64,000 bases of DNA. It comes from CAMLFJ01 sp035463855 (GTDB taxonomy: Bacteria > Methylomirabilota > Methylomirabilia > Rokubacteriales > CSP1-6). Where the stretch lies: NCBI GenBank assembly GCA_035463855.1, contig DATHSW010000017.1:1-64000 (forward strand), read 5' to 3'. Under the pieces are notes generated by a model. That model saw nothing but the letters and a program-made list of their open reading frames with translations. It did no database searches and was not told the origin of the DNA. Positions 46,673 to 54,951 of the stretch are shown in pieces; the stretch's first letter is position 1, and each line of letters starts with the position of its first letter. Position numbers and translations under genes: made by a program.

Positions 46673-47437
46673 ATGGCCGACGCCTCCCGGCTCTTCGATC
46701 TCAGCGGCAAGGTCGCGCTCGTCACCGGCGGCAGCCGCGGCCTCGGGCGCGCCATGGTGCTGGCCTTCGCCCAGGCCGGCGCGGACGTGATCATCGCCAG
46801 CCGCAAGCTCGCGTCCTGCGAGGCGACCGCGGCCGAGGTGCGCCAGGCCACCGCCCGCCGCGCGCTGCCGGTGGCCTGCCACGTCGGGCACTGGGGCCAG
46901 GTCGAGGCCCTCGCCGAGACCGCGTACAAGGAGTTCGGCCGCGTGGACGTGCTCGTGAACAACGCGGGCATGTCCCCGCTCTACGATCGCATCGAGAACG
47001 TCACCGAGGATCTCTGGGACAAGGTGCTCGACGTGAATCTCAAGGGCCCGTTCCGGCTCACCGCGATGGTCGGCGCGCGGATGGCCGCGGGAGCCGGCGG
47101 GTCCATCATCATGGTCTCGAGCACCGCGGCGGTGCGCCCCACCGCCAGCGTCATCCCCTACGCGGCGGCCAAGGCCGCGGTCAACGCGATGACCGAGGGC
47201 TTCGCGCGCGCCTTCGGCCCCACCGTGCGGGTCAACTGCATCATGCCGGGCCCGTTCCTCACCGACATCTCGAAGGCCTGGGACCTGGACGCCTTCCGCG
47301 AGCGCGCCCGGACCACCATGGCCCTCGGCCGCGGCGGCGAGCCGGAGGAGATCGTCGGCGCCGCGCTCTACTTCGCCTCGGCCGCGTCGAGCTTCACCAC
47401 CGGCGCGGTGCTCGGCGTCCACGGAGGCTCGGCCTGA
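46673..47437 (+). CDS. Short-chain dehydrogenase/reductase
   Basis: 254 residues, 4 bp after the dehalogenase gene. VTGGSRGLGRAM cofactor motif, ASRKL after beta-2 (NADP-like), NNAG, catalytic Ser in IMVSSTAAV, and YAAAK. The C-terminus FTTGAVLGVHGGSA is the usual tetramer tail. Substrate not evident. Confidence 0.92.
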   Translation: MADASRLFDLSGKVALVTGGSRGLGRAMVLAFAQAGADVIIASRKLASCEATAAEVRQATARRALPVACHVGHWGQVEALAETAYKEFGRVDVLVNNAGMSPLYDRIENVTEDLWDKVLDVNLKGPFRLTAMVGARMAAGAGGSIIMVSSTAAVRPTASVIPYAAAKAAVNAMTEGFARAFGPTVRVNCIMPGPFLTDISKAWDLDAFRERARTTMALGRGGEPEEIVGAALYFASAASSFTTGAVLGVHGGSA

Positions 47438-48534
47438 CCCGTTCCCCGTCCACGGACGAGGCGCCGGCCGAGGTCGCCCCGGTCCGTCCCGGCGAGCAGC
47501 TCGACTGGGCGGCCCTCGAGGCGTGGCTGACCCCGCGCCTGGCCGAGGTGCTGCCGGCCGCGCGGGGGCCGCTCGAGGTCTTGCAGTTCCCCAACGGCTC
47601 GGCCAACCTCACCTACCTGCTCCGGGTCGGCTCGCACGAGCTGGTGCTGCGCCGCCCCCCGTTCGGCCAGATCGCGCCCGGCGCGCACGACATGAAGCGC
47701 GAGTTCAAGGTGCTCTCACGCCTCTGGCGCCACTTCGACCGCGCCCCGCGCGGCTACCTCTTCTGCGACGATCCCGCGGTGCTGGGCGCCCAGTTCTTCG
47801 TGATGGAGCGGCGGCGGGGCGAGGTCGTGCGGGACACGATCCCGGCGCCGCTGCGCCGCCATCCCGACGCCGGCCGCCGCCTCGCCTTCGCCCTCGTCGA
47901 GGCCATGGCCGAGCTCCACGCGCTCGAGCCCGCGGCCTGCGGGCTCGCCGACCTCGGCCGGCCCGAGGGCTTCGTCGACCGCCAGCTCGACGGCTGGGCC
48001 AAGCGGTGGACGCTGGCCCGCCCGGAAGACGCGAGCGGCGAGATGGAGCGAATCCACGAGCGCCTCGCCGCGCGCCGTCCCCCGCCGAGCCGCGCCTCCA
48101 TCGTCCACAACGATCTCAAGCTCGACAACTGCCAGTTCGCTCCGGAGAATCCCGACCGCGTGACCTCCATCTTCGACTGGGACATGACGACGCTCGGCGA
48201 CCCGCTGGTGGACCTCGGCACCCTGCTCAACTACTGGCCGGACCCCATGGACACCGCGGCGACCCAGCGCGGCACCCGGCCGGGCCTCGCCCACATGGGG
48301 CTGCCGACGCGCGCGGAGATCACCGCCCGCTACGCCGCGCGGACCGGCGCCGATCCGGCCGCCGCGCGCTGGTGGGAGGCCTTCGCGCTGTGGAAGACGG
48401 TGGTGGTGGTGGTGCAGCTCCACCGCCGCTGGGTGCGCGGCGAATCCACCGATCCGCGGATGGCCCACATCGCCGACCGCGCCCCGTGCCTCGTCCGGGC
48501 CGCCCAGGTGGTGCTCGACGGCGCGGGGCTCTGA
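47434..48534 (+). CDS. Phosphotransferase family protein (APH/ACAD10-like)
   Basis: 366 residues if translation begins at a CTG that overlaps the SDR stop as CTGA; a GTG at 47548 would remove 38 residues including VRPGEQLDWAALEAWL, which resembles the N-terminus of this family. Kinase-like motifs: FPNGSANLTYLL (glycine loop), HNDLKLDNCQF (catalytic loop) and SIFDWDMTTLGDPLVDLG (metal Asp). In relatives this kinase acts next to acyl-CoA dehydrogenases on hydroxyacyl substrates; here the neighbours differ. Confidence 0.87.
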   Translation: MTRSPSTDEAPAEVAPVRPGEQLDWAALEAWLTPRLAEVLPAARGPLEVLQFPNGSANLTYLLRVGSHELVLRRPPFGQIAPGAHDMKREFKVLSRLWRHFDRAPRGYLFCDDPAVLGAQFFVMERRRGEVVRDTIPAPLRRHPDAGRRLAFALVEAMAELHALEPAACGLADLGRPEGFVDRQLDGWAKRWTLARPEDASGEMERIHERLAARRPPPSRASIVHNDLKLDNCQFAPENPDRVTSIFDWDMTTLGDPLVDLGTLLNYWPDPMDTAATQRGTRPGLAHMGLPTRAEITARYAARTGADPAAARWWEAFALWKTVVVVVQLHRRWVRGESTDPRMAHIADRAPCLVRAAQVVLDGAGL

Positions 48535-48537
48535 GCC

Positions 48538-50577
48538 ATGTACATCGTGGGCATCGACGTGGGCGGCACGTTCACGGACCTCACCGCGGTGGACGCGCAG
48601 AGCGGCCGCGTGGTCGTCACCAAGGTTCCGTCGCGGCCCCGCCACGAGGCCGCCGCGGTGCTGGCCGGGCTCGAGGCGCTCGGCATCGCGAGCGCGGAGG
48701 TGCGCCGCCTCGTGCACGGCACCACCGTGGGCACCAACGCGGTGCTCGAGCGCCGCGGCGCGCGCGTCGCCCTGCTGACCACGGCCGGCTTCCGGGACCT
48801 GATCGAGATCGGCCGGACCAAGCGGAACATTCCCGCCCTGTTCATCCCCACCTTCGTCCGCCCGAAGCCGGTGGTCGAGCGCAAGCATCGCTTCGAGGTG
48901 ACCGAGCGGCTCGGCCCCGACGGCGGGGTGCTGGTCCCCCTGGATCCGGCCTCCATCGAGGGCGCCCTCGACGGCGCCCTCGCCGCCGGCGCGGAGGCGC
49001 TGGCGGTGTGCCTGCTCCACGCCTATCTCAACCCCGCCCACGAGCACCTCGTGGCCGACGCGGCGAAGGGCCGCGCCCCCGGCCTGCCCGTCTCCTGCTC
49101 GGCCGACGTGGTGGCCGAGTACCGCGAGTTCGAGCGCTTCTCGACCACCGTGCTCAACGCCTACCTGCAGCCGCTGATGGAAGGCTACCTCACCTCGCTG
49201 GAGGAGCGCCTGCTCGCCACCGGCTACACCCACGGCGTGCTCACGGTCGCCTCCAGCGGCGGCATGATGACCACCGACACCGCGCGCCGCCTGCCGATCA
49301 AGACCATCTTCTCGGGGCCGGCGGGTGGGGTGAGCCAGGCCTGCTTCGTGGGCGCGGCCGCGGGGATCCGCGACTTCATCACCTACGACATGGGCGGCAC
49401 CTCCACGGACGTCTGCCTGGTCCGCGATCTCCAGCCGCTGATGACCGCCGACGCCATGGTCGGCGCCTTCCCGGTGAAGGTCTCGCAGATCGACATGCAC
49501 ACGGTGGGGGCGGGCGGCGGCTCCATCGCGTGGCTGGACGTGGACGGCAGCCTCCAGGTCGGTCCGCGCAGCGCGGGGGCCTCCCCGGGCCCCGCGGCCT
49601 ACGGGCTGGGCGGCACCGAGCCCGCGGTCACCGACGCCAACGTGGTGCTCGGCCGCATCGGCACCCGGCGGCGCCTCGGCGGCAGCATCGCGATCGACGC
49701 GGAGCGGGCGCGCCAGGCGGTGGCCGCCCTCGCCGCGCGCCTCGAGCGCCCGCTCGGCGTCGAGCCTCTCGCCGAGGGCATCGTCACCATCGCGGTCGCC
49801 CGCATGACCTCCGCGATCCGGGAGATCTCCATCCAGCGCGGCCACGATCCGCGGGACTTCACGTTGGTCGCCTTCGGGGGCGCGGGCCCGATGCACGCCC
49901 TCGCCATGGCGGAGGAGATCGGCATACCGCGGGTGCTGGTCCCGCGCCACCCCGGCAACTTCTCGGCCCTGGGCCTGCTCGCCGCCGACATCAAGCACGA
50001 CGACGTGCGGACCCGCGTGGGGTTGCTGGGCGAGCGCCTGCCCGCCTTGCGCCTGGCCTTCGCGGAGATGGAGACCGCCGCCCGCCAGCAGCTGGAGCGG
50101 GAGGGCTTCGCGCCGCCACAACAGAAGCTCCTGCGCTCGCTCGATCTCCGCTATCGCGGGCAGGCCTTCGAGCTCAACATCGCGCTGGCCGACACCCGGC
50201 TCGCGCTCGACCGGATCGAGGCCGACTTCCATCGCCAGCATCGCGCCACGTACGGTCACGCCAACCCGGAGGCCGCGATCGAGCTGGTCAACGCGCGGCT
50301 CACCGCCTACGGGCTCGTGCCCAAGCCCGCCGCGGAGCGCCACGCGGCGCCGGGCGCGGCGATCGAGGCCGCCCTCGTCGAGCGGCGGCCGGTGTGGTTC
50401 GGAGGTCGGGCGTACGACTGCCCGGTGTGGGACCGCGAGCGGTTGCCCGAGGGCGCCCGGCTGGCCGGTCCCGCCATCGTGGAGGAGTTCGGCGCCACCA
50501 CCGTGGTGCCGCCGGGCTGGCGGGGCGCGATGGACGAGCACGGCAACCTCCGCTTCGAGCGGGGGACCTCCGCGTGA
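48538..50577 (+). CDS. Hydantoinase/oxoprolinase subunit A family protein
   Basis: 679 residues. ATP-binding actin-like motifs GIDVGGTFTDLTAVD at the start and YDMGGTSTDVCLVRD in the middle, VHGTTVGTNAVLERRGA and the C-terminal AFGGAGPMHALAMAEE region define HyuA. It pairs with HyuB in ATP-dependent hydrolysis or carboxylation of cyclic amides, hydantoins or acetone-like compounds. Overlaps hyuB as GTGA. Confidence 0.93.
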   Translation: MYIVGIDVGGTFTDLTAVDAQSGRVVVTKVPSRPRHEAAAVLAGLEALGIASAEVRRLVHGTTVGTNAVLERRGARVALLTTAGFRDLIEIGRTKRNIPALFIPTFVRPKPVVERKHRFEVTERLGPDGGVLVPLDPASIEGALDGALAAGAEALAVCLLHAYLNPAHEHLVADAAKGRAPGLPVSCSADVVAEYREFERFSTTVLNAYLQPLMEGYLTSLEERLLATGYTHGVLTVASSGGMMTTDTARRLPIKTIFSGPAGGVSQACFVGAAAGIRDFITYDMGGTSTDVCLVRDLQPLMTADAMVGAFPVKVSQIDMHTVGAGGGSIAWLDVDGSLQVGPRSAGASPGPAAYGLGGTEPAVTDANVVLGRIGTRRRLGGSIAIDAERARQAVAALAARLERPLGVEPLAEGIVTIAVARMTSAIREISIQRGHDPRDFTLVAFGGAGPMHALAMAEEIGIPRVLVPRHPGNFSALGLLAADIKHDDVRTRVGLLGERLPALRLAFAEMETAARQQLEREGFAPPQQKLLRSLDLRYRGQAFELNIALADTRLALDRIEADFHRQHRATYGHANPEAAIELVNARLTAYGLVPKPAAERHAAPGAAIEAALVERRPVWFGGRAYDCPVWDRERLPEGARLAGPAIVEEFGATTVVPPGWRGAMDEHGNLRFERGTSA

Positions 50578-52604
50578 GCCCCCCCGTGGATCCGATCACG
50601 CTGGAAGTCCTGCGCGAGACGTTCTCCTCCATCGTGCGGGAGATGCGGGTCACGCTGGTGCGCACCGCCTACTCCTCCATCCTCTACGAGGGCGAGGACT
50701 TCTCGTGCGTCCTCATGGACGGCGACGCCCAGCTCGTCTCGATGTCCAAGGGCCAGGACCACCCGCTCCACATCGTGCCCATCGCCTGGTCCATGAAGGC
50801 GGTGCGCGAGAAGTTCGGCGACGACATCCACCCGGGCGACATCTTCCTGCACAACGACCCCTACACCGGCGGCACGCACCTCAACGACGTGGCGATGATC
50901 TACCCGCTCTTCGCGGACGGGCGGCTCTTCGTCTTCCCGGTCGTGCGCGCGCACTGGGGCGACGTGGGCGGCATGAGCCCGGGCAGCCTCTCCGGCGACG
51001 CCACCGAGATCTTCCAGGAGGGCGTGCGCATCCCGCCCATCCGCATCGTGGACCGCGGGACGCCCAACCAGGCCGCGCTCGATCTCATCTTCCACAACAT
51101 GCGCGGGCCCCGGGAGCGGCGGGGCGACTTCGACGCCATGATCGGCACCTGCCGCAAGGCGGCCGAGCGCGTGGAGGGCCTGGCCGCGCGCTACGGCGCG
51201 CCGGTGGTCCGGGCCGCGGTCGTCGAGCTGATGGACCGCGCCGAGCAGCGCATGCGGCGCGCGATCGCGGCGCTCCCGGACGGCCGGTACGCCTACGAAT
51301 CGCACCTCGAGAGCGGCCGGACCCGGCTCGAGCCGCTCACCGTGCGGGCGCGGGTCACGGTGGCGGGCGACACCATCACGGTGGATCTCACCGGGACCTC
51401 GCCCCAGGCCGCCGCGCCCACCAACGTCGGGCCCGCGATGGCCCCCACCGGGGCCTTCACCATCATCAAGTCGTTCCTGGACCCGGGCACCGACGTGAAC
51501 TCGGGCGCCTTTCGCCCGCTGACCGTCATCACCCCGCGCGGCACCATCGTCAACGCGGATCCGCCCGCGCCGTGCGGCGGCATGGTCGAGGTGAAGTACT
51601 GCGTGGAGACCGCGGTGATGGGCGCGCTGGCTCAGGCCCTCGACGGCCGGGTCGCCGGCGATCTCAAGGGCGGCGGCAACCATTGCTATGTCGGCGGGCC
51701 CGATCCCCGGACCGGCGAGACGTTCATCTTCTACGAGTACCCGGCGGGCGGCACCGGCGGCTTCGACGGCGGCGACGGCAGCAACACGGTCCGCACGTGG
51801 ACCGAGAGCGACATGACCACGCTGCAGCCGATCGAGGCGGTGGAGCAGCTCTACCCGGTGCGCATCGAGCGCACGTCCCTGCGTGAGGATTCGGGCGGCC
51901 CGGGGCGCTGGCGCGGCGGCCTCGGTCTCACCCGGGAAGTCCGCATCCAGGTCGCGGGCAGCCGACTGTCCGTCCTCGCGGAGAAGGCGGTGCTGCCGCC
52001 CTTCGGGGTCTGCGGGGGCGGCGCCGGCGCGACCAACCGCTTCTGGGTGCGCCGCGGGGGCCGGCCCATCCAGCCGTCCCCGCTTCCCGGCAAGGTGGGT
52101 GGCTTCCCGCTCGAGCCGGGCGACGTCCTCCTGATGGAGAGCTCGGGCGGGGGCGGCTTCGGCGACCCGCTGGCCCGCGACCCGGCCGCGGTGGCCGCGG
52201 ACCTCGCCGAGGGCTACGTCACGCCCGCCGGGGCGGAGCGGGACTACGGGGTGATCTGGCGCCCCGGGGCGGTGGACGCCCCGGCCACCACCGCCCGGCG
52301 CGCCGCGTTGCTGGCGGCCCGGCCCCGCGTGCGCCTGACCGGCGCCGCCGATCTCGACGCCGACCGCGGGCGCCTGGTGCGCCTGGACAGCCAGACCGCC
52401 GCGCGCCTGGGCGTCGGGCCGGGCGCCATCGTGGAGCTGGTGAACCCGCGGGGCGCCCCGCTGCGCGCGTGGGTCGCCGCGGTCGTTCCGGGGAACGGGC
52501 AGCGCGGCGAGATCTCCCCGGACGCGCTCGGGATGCTCGGGCTGGACGAGGGCGCGCTCGTGGAGCTGCGCGCCGTGCACTCGGGATCCCTCGGCCCGGT
52601 CTGA
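50574..52604 (+). CDS. Hydantoinase/oxoprolinase subunit B family protein with extra C-terminal domain
   Basis: 676 residues from a GTG at 50574. DPITLEVLRETFSSIVREM, YEGEDFSC, GDIFLHNDPYTGGTHLND and SGGGGFGDPLARDP mark HyuB, which usually ends soon after the last motif (about 550-580 residues). Here about 110 residues follow, with RLVRLDSQTAARLGVGPGAI and ALGMLGLDEGALVELR, a pattern like a double-psi beta-barrel of the CDC48-N/aspartate-decarboxylase kind. I infer a fused barrel domain of unknown role. Confidence 0.92.
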   Translation: MSPPVDPITLEVLRETFSSIVREMRVTLVRTAYSSILYEGEDFSCVLMDGDAQLVSMSKGQDHPLHIVPIAWSMKAVREKFGDDIHPGDIFLHNDPYTGGTHLNDVAMIYPLFADGRLFVFPVVRAHWGDVGGMSPGSLSGDATEIFQEGVRIPPIRIVDRGTPNQAALDLIFHNMRGPRERRGDFDAMIGTCRKAAERVEGLAARYGAPVVRAAVVELMDRAEQRMRRAIAALPDGRYAYESHLESGRTRLEPLTVRARVTVAGDTITVDLTGTSPQAAAPTNVGPAMAPTGAFTIIKSFLDPGTDVNSGAFRPLTVITPRGTIVNADPPAPCGGMVEVKYCVETAVMGALAQALDGRVAGDLKGGGNHCYVGGPDPRTGETFIFYEYPAGGTGGFDGGDGSNTVRTWTESDMTTLQPIEAVEQLYPVRIERTSLREDSGGPGRWRGGLGLTREVRIQVAGSRLSVLAEKAVLPPFGVCGGGAGATNRFWVRRGGRPIQPSPLPGKVGGFPLEPGDVLLMESSGGGGFGDPLARDPAAVAADLAEGYVTPAGAERDYGVIWRPGAVDAPATTARRAALLAARPRVRLTGAADLDADRGRLVRLDSQTAARLGVGPGAIVELVNPRGAPLRAWVAAVVPGNGQRGEISPDALGMLGLDEGALVELRAVHSGSLGPV

Positions 52605-52616
52605 CGCCTTCGCGGC

Positions 52617-53618
52617 CTAGTAGCCGCGCGCCCGGTCCACCAGGTTCAGCAGCGGGGCTCCCGCCAGGAACCGCCGCATGTTCTCCGCGAAGAGCACCGA
52701 GCACTTCTCGTCGTAGCTCGGCAGGAAGCCAGAGACGTGGGGCGAGACGATGGCGTTGTCGACCGCGTAGAGCGGGTGGCCGGCGGGCGGCGGCTCGCGC
52801 TCGAAGACGTCGACCGCCGCGCCCGCGATCTGCCGGTCGCGGAGGGCCCGGGCCAGCGCCGTCTCGTCCACGCTGGCCCCTCGCCCCACGTTGATGAAGA
52901 AGGCGGACGGCTTCATGCGCGCCAGGGCGCTCGCGCCGATCAGCCCGCGCGTCTCCGGGGTGAGCGGCGCGCAGAGCACCACCACGTCCGACCGGGCCAG
53001 CAAGGAGTCGAGCTGCGCGGGCCCCAGCCACTCGTCGGGCAGCGCGCCCTCCGGATCGCCGGTGCCGGGCAGCCGGTAGCCGTCGTCCGCCCGCCGCGAC
53101 GGATCGCGCTTGCAGGCCAGCACCGTCATCGCGAAGGCGGCCTTGGCGATGCGCGCCAGCTCGCGGCCGATGCTGCCGTAGCCGATGATCCCCAGCGTCG
53201 CGCCGCGCACCTCGGCGGGCACGAAGAGGGGCCAGCGTCGCTCGTCCGGCGGCCACCCGCCGCGGCCCTGCCACTCCACCATGCGCGGCACCCGGTGGGC
53301 CAGGGCCAGCAGCACGGTCACCGCGTACTCTGCGATGGTGGCCGCGTGCACCCCGCTCGTCGTGGTGAGCGGGATCGCGGTGTCGGTGTAGAGCGGGTGG
53401 TCGACGAGGGCGTTCACGCCCGCCATGTGCAGCTGCACCCAGCGGAGCCCGGGCGCGCGCGTGAGGTCGCGCGGGGGCGCCCCCGCGTAGAGCACGTCGG
53501 TCTTGGCGTAGTCGGCCGTCTCCGGATCGGCCTGCGACACGAGGATGTCGGGGGAGACGGCCCGGAGCCGGTCGAGCTGGCTCTGATCGAAGCGCATGGT
53601 CACGAGCACGTTGAGCAT
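52617..53618 (-). CDS. D-2-hydroxyacid dehydrogenase family protein
   Basis: 333 residues. IIGYGSIGRELARIA (NAD-binding), Arg in FINVGRGASV, Glu in VFEREPPP and His in IVSPHVSGF are intact. The long insert after the first half (CKRDPSRRADDGYRL) is characteristic of GyaR/SerA-like relatives. It and the rhodanese gene are divergent, sharing a 38-bp region with GCTATGATATCC that may hold overlapping -10 boxes. Confidence 0.92.
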   Translation of the reverse strand: MLNVLVTMRFDQSQLDRLRAVSPDILVSQADPETADYAKTDVLYAGAPPRDLTRAPGLRWVQLHMAGVNALVDHPLYTDTAIPLTTTSGVHAATIAEYAVTVLLALAHRVPRMVEWQGRGGWPPDERRWPLFVPAEVRGATLGIIGYGSIGRELARIAKAAFAMTVLACKRDPSRRADDGYRLPGTGDPEGALPDEWLGPAQLDSLLARSDVVVLCAPLTPETRGLIGASALARMKPSAFFINVGRGASVDETALARALRDRQIAGAAVDVFEREPPPAGHPLYAVDNAIVSPHVSGFLPSYDEKCSVLFAENMRRFLAGAPLLNLVDRARGY

Positions 53619-53656
53619 GGCGGCTATGATATCCTTCCTGCTCGCGAGGAGGCGCC

Positions 53657-54064
53657 ATGAAGACCGACCGCAAGGGATTCCGGCAGATGGTGGACGAGGC
53701 CAAGGCGCGCATCAGGACCATCAGCCTCGAGGACGCCAAGAGCCGTCTCGGCAAGGACGACGTGGTGTTCGTGGACCTTCGCGACGTCCGCGAGCTGGAG
53801 CGGGAGGGCATGATCCCCGGCGCCTTCCACTGCCCGCGGGGCATGCTCGAGTTCTGGGTGGATCCGGACAGCCCCTATCACAAGACCGTGTTCGCGGCCG
53901 ACAAGGAGTTCGTCTTCTACTGCAACGGCGCGTGGCGTTCCGCCCTCGCCGCCGACGTGGCCCAGCAGATGGGGCTCGAGCGCGTGGTCGAGATGGACGG
54001 CGGCTTCGCGGGGTGGAAGAAGAAGGGCTTCCCGGTCGCGGAGAAGCCGGCCAAGAAGGCCTAG
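53657..54064 (+). CDS. Rhodanese-like sulfurtransferase
   Basis: 135 residues, single rhodanese domain. VVFVDLRDVRELEREG, IPGAFHCPRG and the active-site loop YCNGAWRSA with the catalytic Cys, then GGFAGWKKKGFPV. A helical N-terminal extension (about 1-30) precedes the domain. It would carry a persulfide; acceptor unknown. Confidence 0.92.
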   Translation: MKTDRKGFRQMVDEAKARIRTISLEDAKSRLGKDDVVFVDLRDVRELEREGMIPGAFHCPRGMLEFWVDPDSPYHKTVFAADKEFVFYCNGAWRSALAADVAQQMGLERVVEMDGGFAGWKKKGFPVAEKPAKKA

Positions 54065-54090
54065 ACCCGCGCGTGGTAGCATCCGGGGAC

Positions 54091-54570
54091 ATGCCGACCG
54101 GACCGCAGCCCGAGCCGCCGCCCGCGGACGACTCGCATCCCGAGGTTCTGCCCGCCCGGGACCCCCAGGGCCCGGCCATCGAGCAGCCCGCCAAGCTGAT
54201 CCGCATCGCCGCGATGATCCGCGAGCTGATGGAGGACGTCCGGCAGTCCAGGCCGGACGAGCCGGGGCGCCGGCGACTGCGCGCGATCTACGAGCGCGCC
54301 CTGGCGGGGCTGAAGGAGGGCGTGTCGAAGGATCTCCAGGACGAGCTCGACACGCTGACGATCCCGCTCGATAGCAACTCCAGCGAATCCGAGATCCGTC
54401 TGGCGCAGGCCCAGCTCGTCGGCTGGCTGGAGGGCCTCTTCCAGGGCATCCAGGCCGCCCTCTGGAGCCAGCACATGCAGGCGCGCGCCGAGATCGACGA
54501 GATGCGCCGGCGCCGCGGGCTGCCCTCCGGCCGCGGCGAGGGCCATGGCGAGCCCGGCCAGTACCTCTAG
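54091..54570 (+). CDS. bpa: Bacterial proteasome activator Bpa/PafE-like
   Basis: 159 residues. A disordered Pro-rich N-terminus (1-30) is followed by helices AKLIRIAAMIRELMEDVRQ, RRLRAIYERALAGLKEGVS, KDLQDELDTLTIPLD and AQLVGWLEGLFQGIQAALWSQ, the four-helix bundle of the DUF2587/Bpa family. The last four residues are GQYL, the same motif by which mycobacterial Bpa docks into pockets of the 20S proteasome ring and opens its gate without ATP. No proteasome genes lie in this window, but the intact C-terminus implies that one exists in the genome. Confidence 0.9.
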   Translation: MPTGPQPEPPPADDSHPEVLPARDPQGPAIEQPAKLIRIAAMIRELMEDVRQSRPDEPGRRRLRAIYERALAGLKEGVSKDLQDELDTLTIPLDSNSSESEIRLAQAQLVGWLEGLFQGIQAALWSQHMQARAEIDEMRRRRGLPSGRGEGHGEPGQYL

Positions 54571-54623
54571 CGCGCGCCGCGCCTAGAGTGCCCGCGGGAG
54601 CGGGCCCCCGAGGTCGCCACACT

Positions 54624-54797
54624 CTACCCGGTAACTCTTTCCTCCTCGCGGATCAGCACGTCCTCGCTCGGGGTCACCTTCACGCCGTGCGTCGGAAACG
54701 CCCGGAGGTGCCGCACGCCTTCGGTTTTCGCGTCGGGCTCGGTCCGGAACATCACCTCGTAGCCACAATGCGTGCAGGTCATCATGTAGCTCGCCAT
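54624..54797 (-). CDS. Small zinc-ribbon-like protein
   Basis: 57 residues from the ATG at 54797, behind AAGGAGG. A single C-x2-C pair (MMTCTHCGYEVMF) lies at the N-terminus with no second pair, so zinc would have to be bound by a dimer or by other residues. The rest, RHLRAFPTHGVKVTPSED, is not recognised. It has a likely sigma-54 promoter. Confidence 0.7.
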   Translation of the reverse strand: MASYMMTCTHCGYEVMFRTEPDAKTEGVRHLRAFPTHGVKVTPSEDVLIREEERVTG

Positions 54798-54826
54798 GGG
54801 TCGTCCTCCTTGAGCCACCAGCTCGG

Positions 54827-54842
54827 AGCAAGACGGATGCCA
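54827..54842 (-). promoter_or_regulatory. Sigma-54 promoter of the zinc-ribbon gene
   Basis: Minus-strand TGGCATC-CGTC-TTGCT with exact GG-N10-GC spacing; two changes from TGGCACG-N4-TTGCW. The leader to the ATG at 54797 would be about 19 bases and contains the ribosome binding site. No good GGTAA-N3-TTNCC element lies upstream. Confidence 0.5.
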
Positions 54843-54951
54843 TCCCGGCGGTCCCCTCGCCGACATCGCAGTCCTGGCACACTTGTCCTCGCGCGCGCTT
54901 CGGGGGTAGGATCAGCGACCAGGCAGCTCCCCACGGGCCAAGGAGGGCGTC

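Noticed and set aside
54630..54642. GGTAACTCTTTCC as a further copy of the regulon palindrome
   Set aside because: It lies at the 3' end of the zinc-ribbon coding sequence, downstream of that gene's promoter, and no sigma-54 promoter lies at a suitable distance from it.
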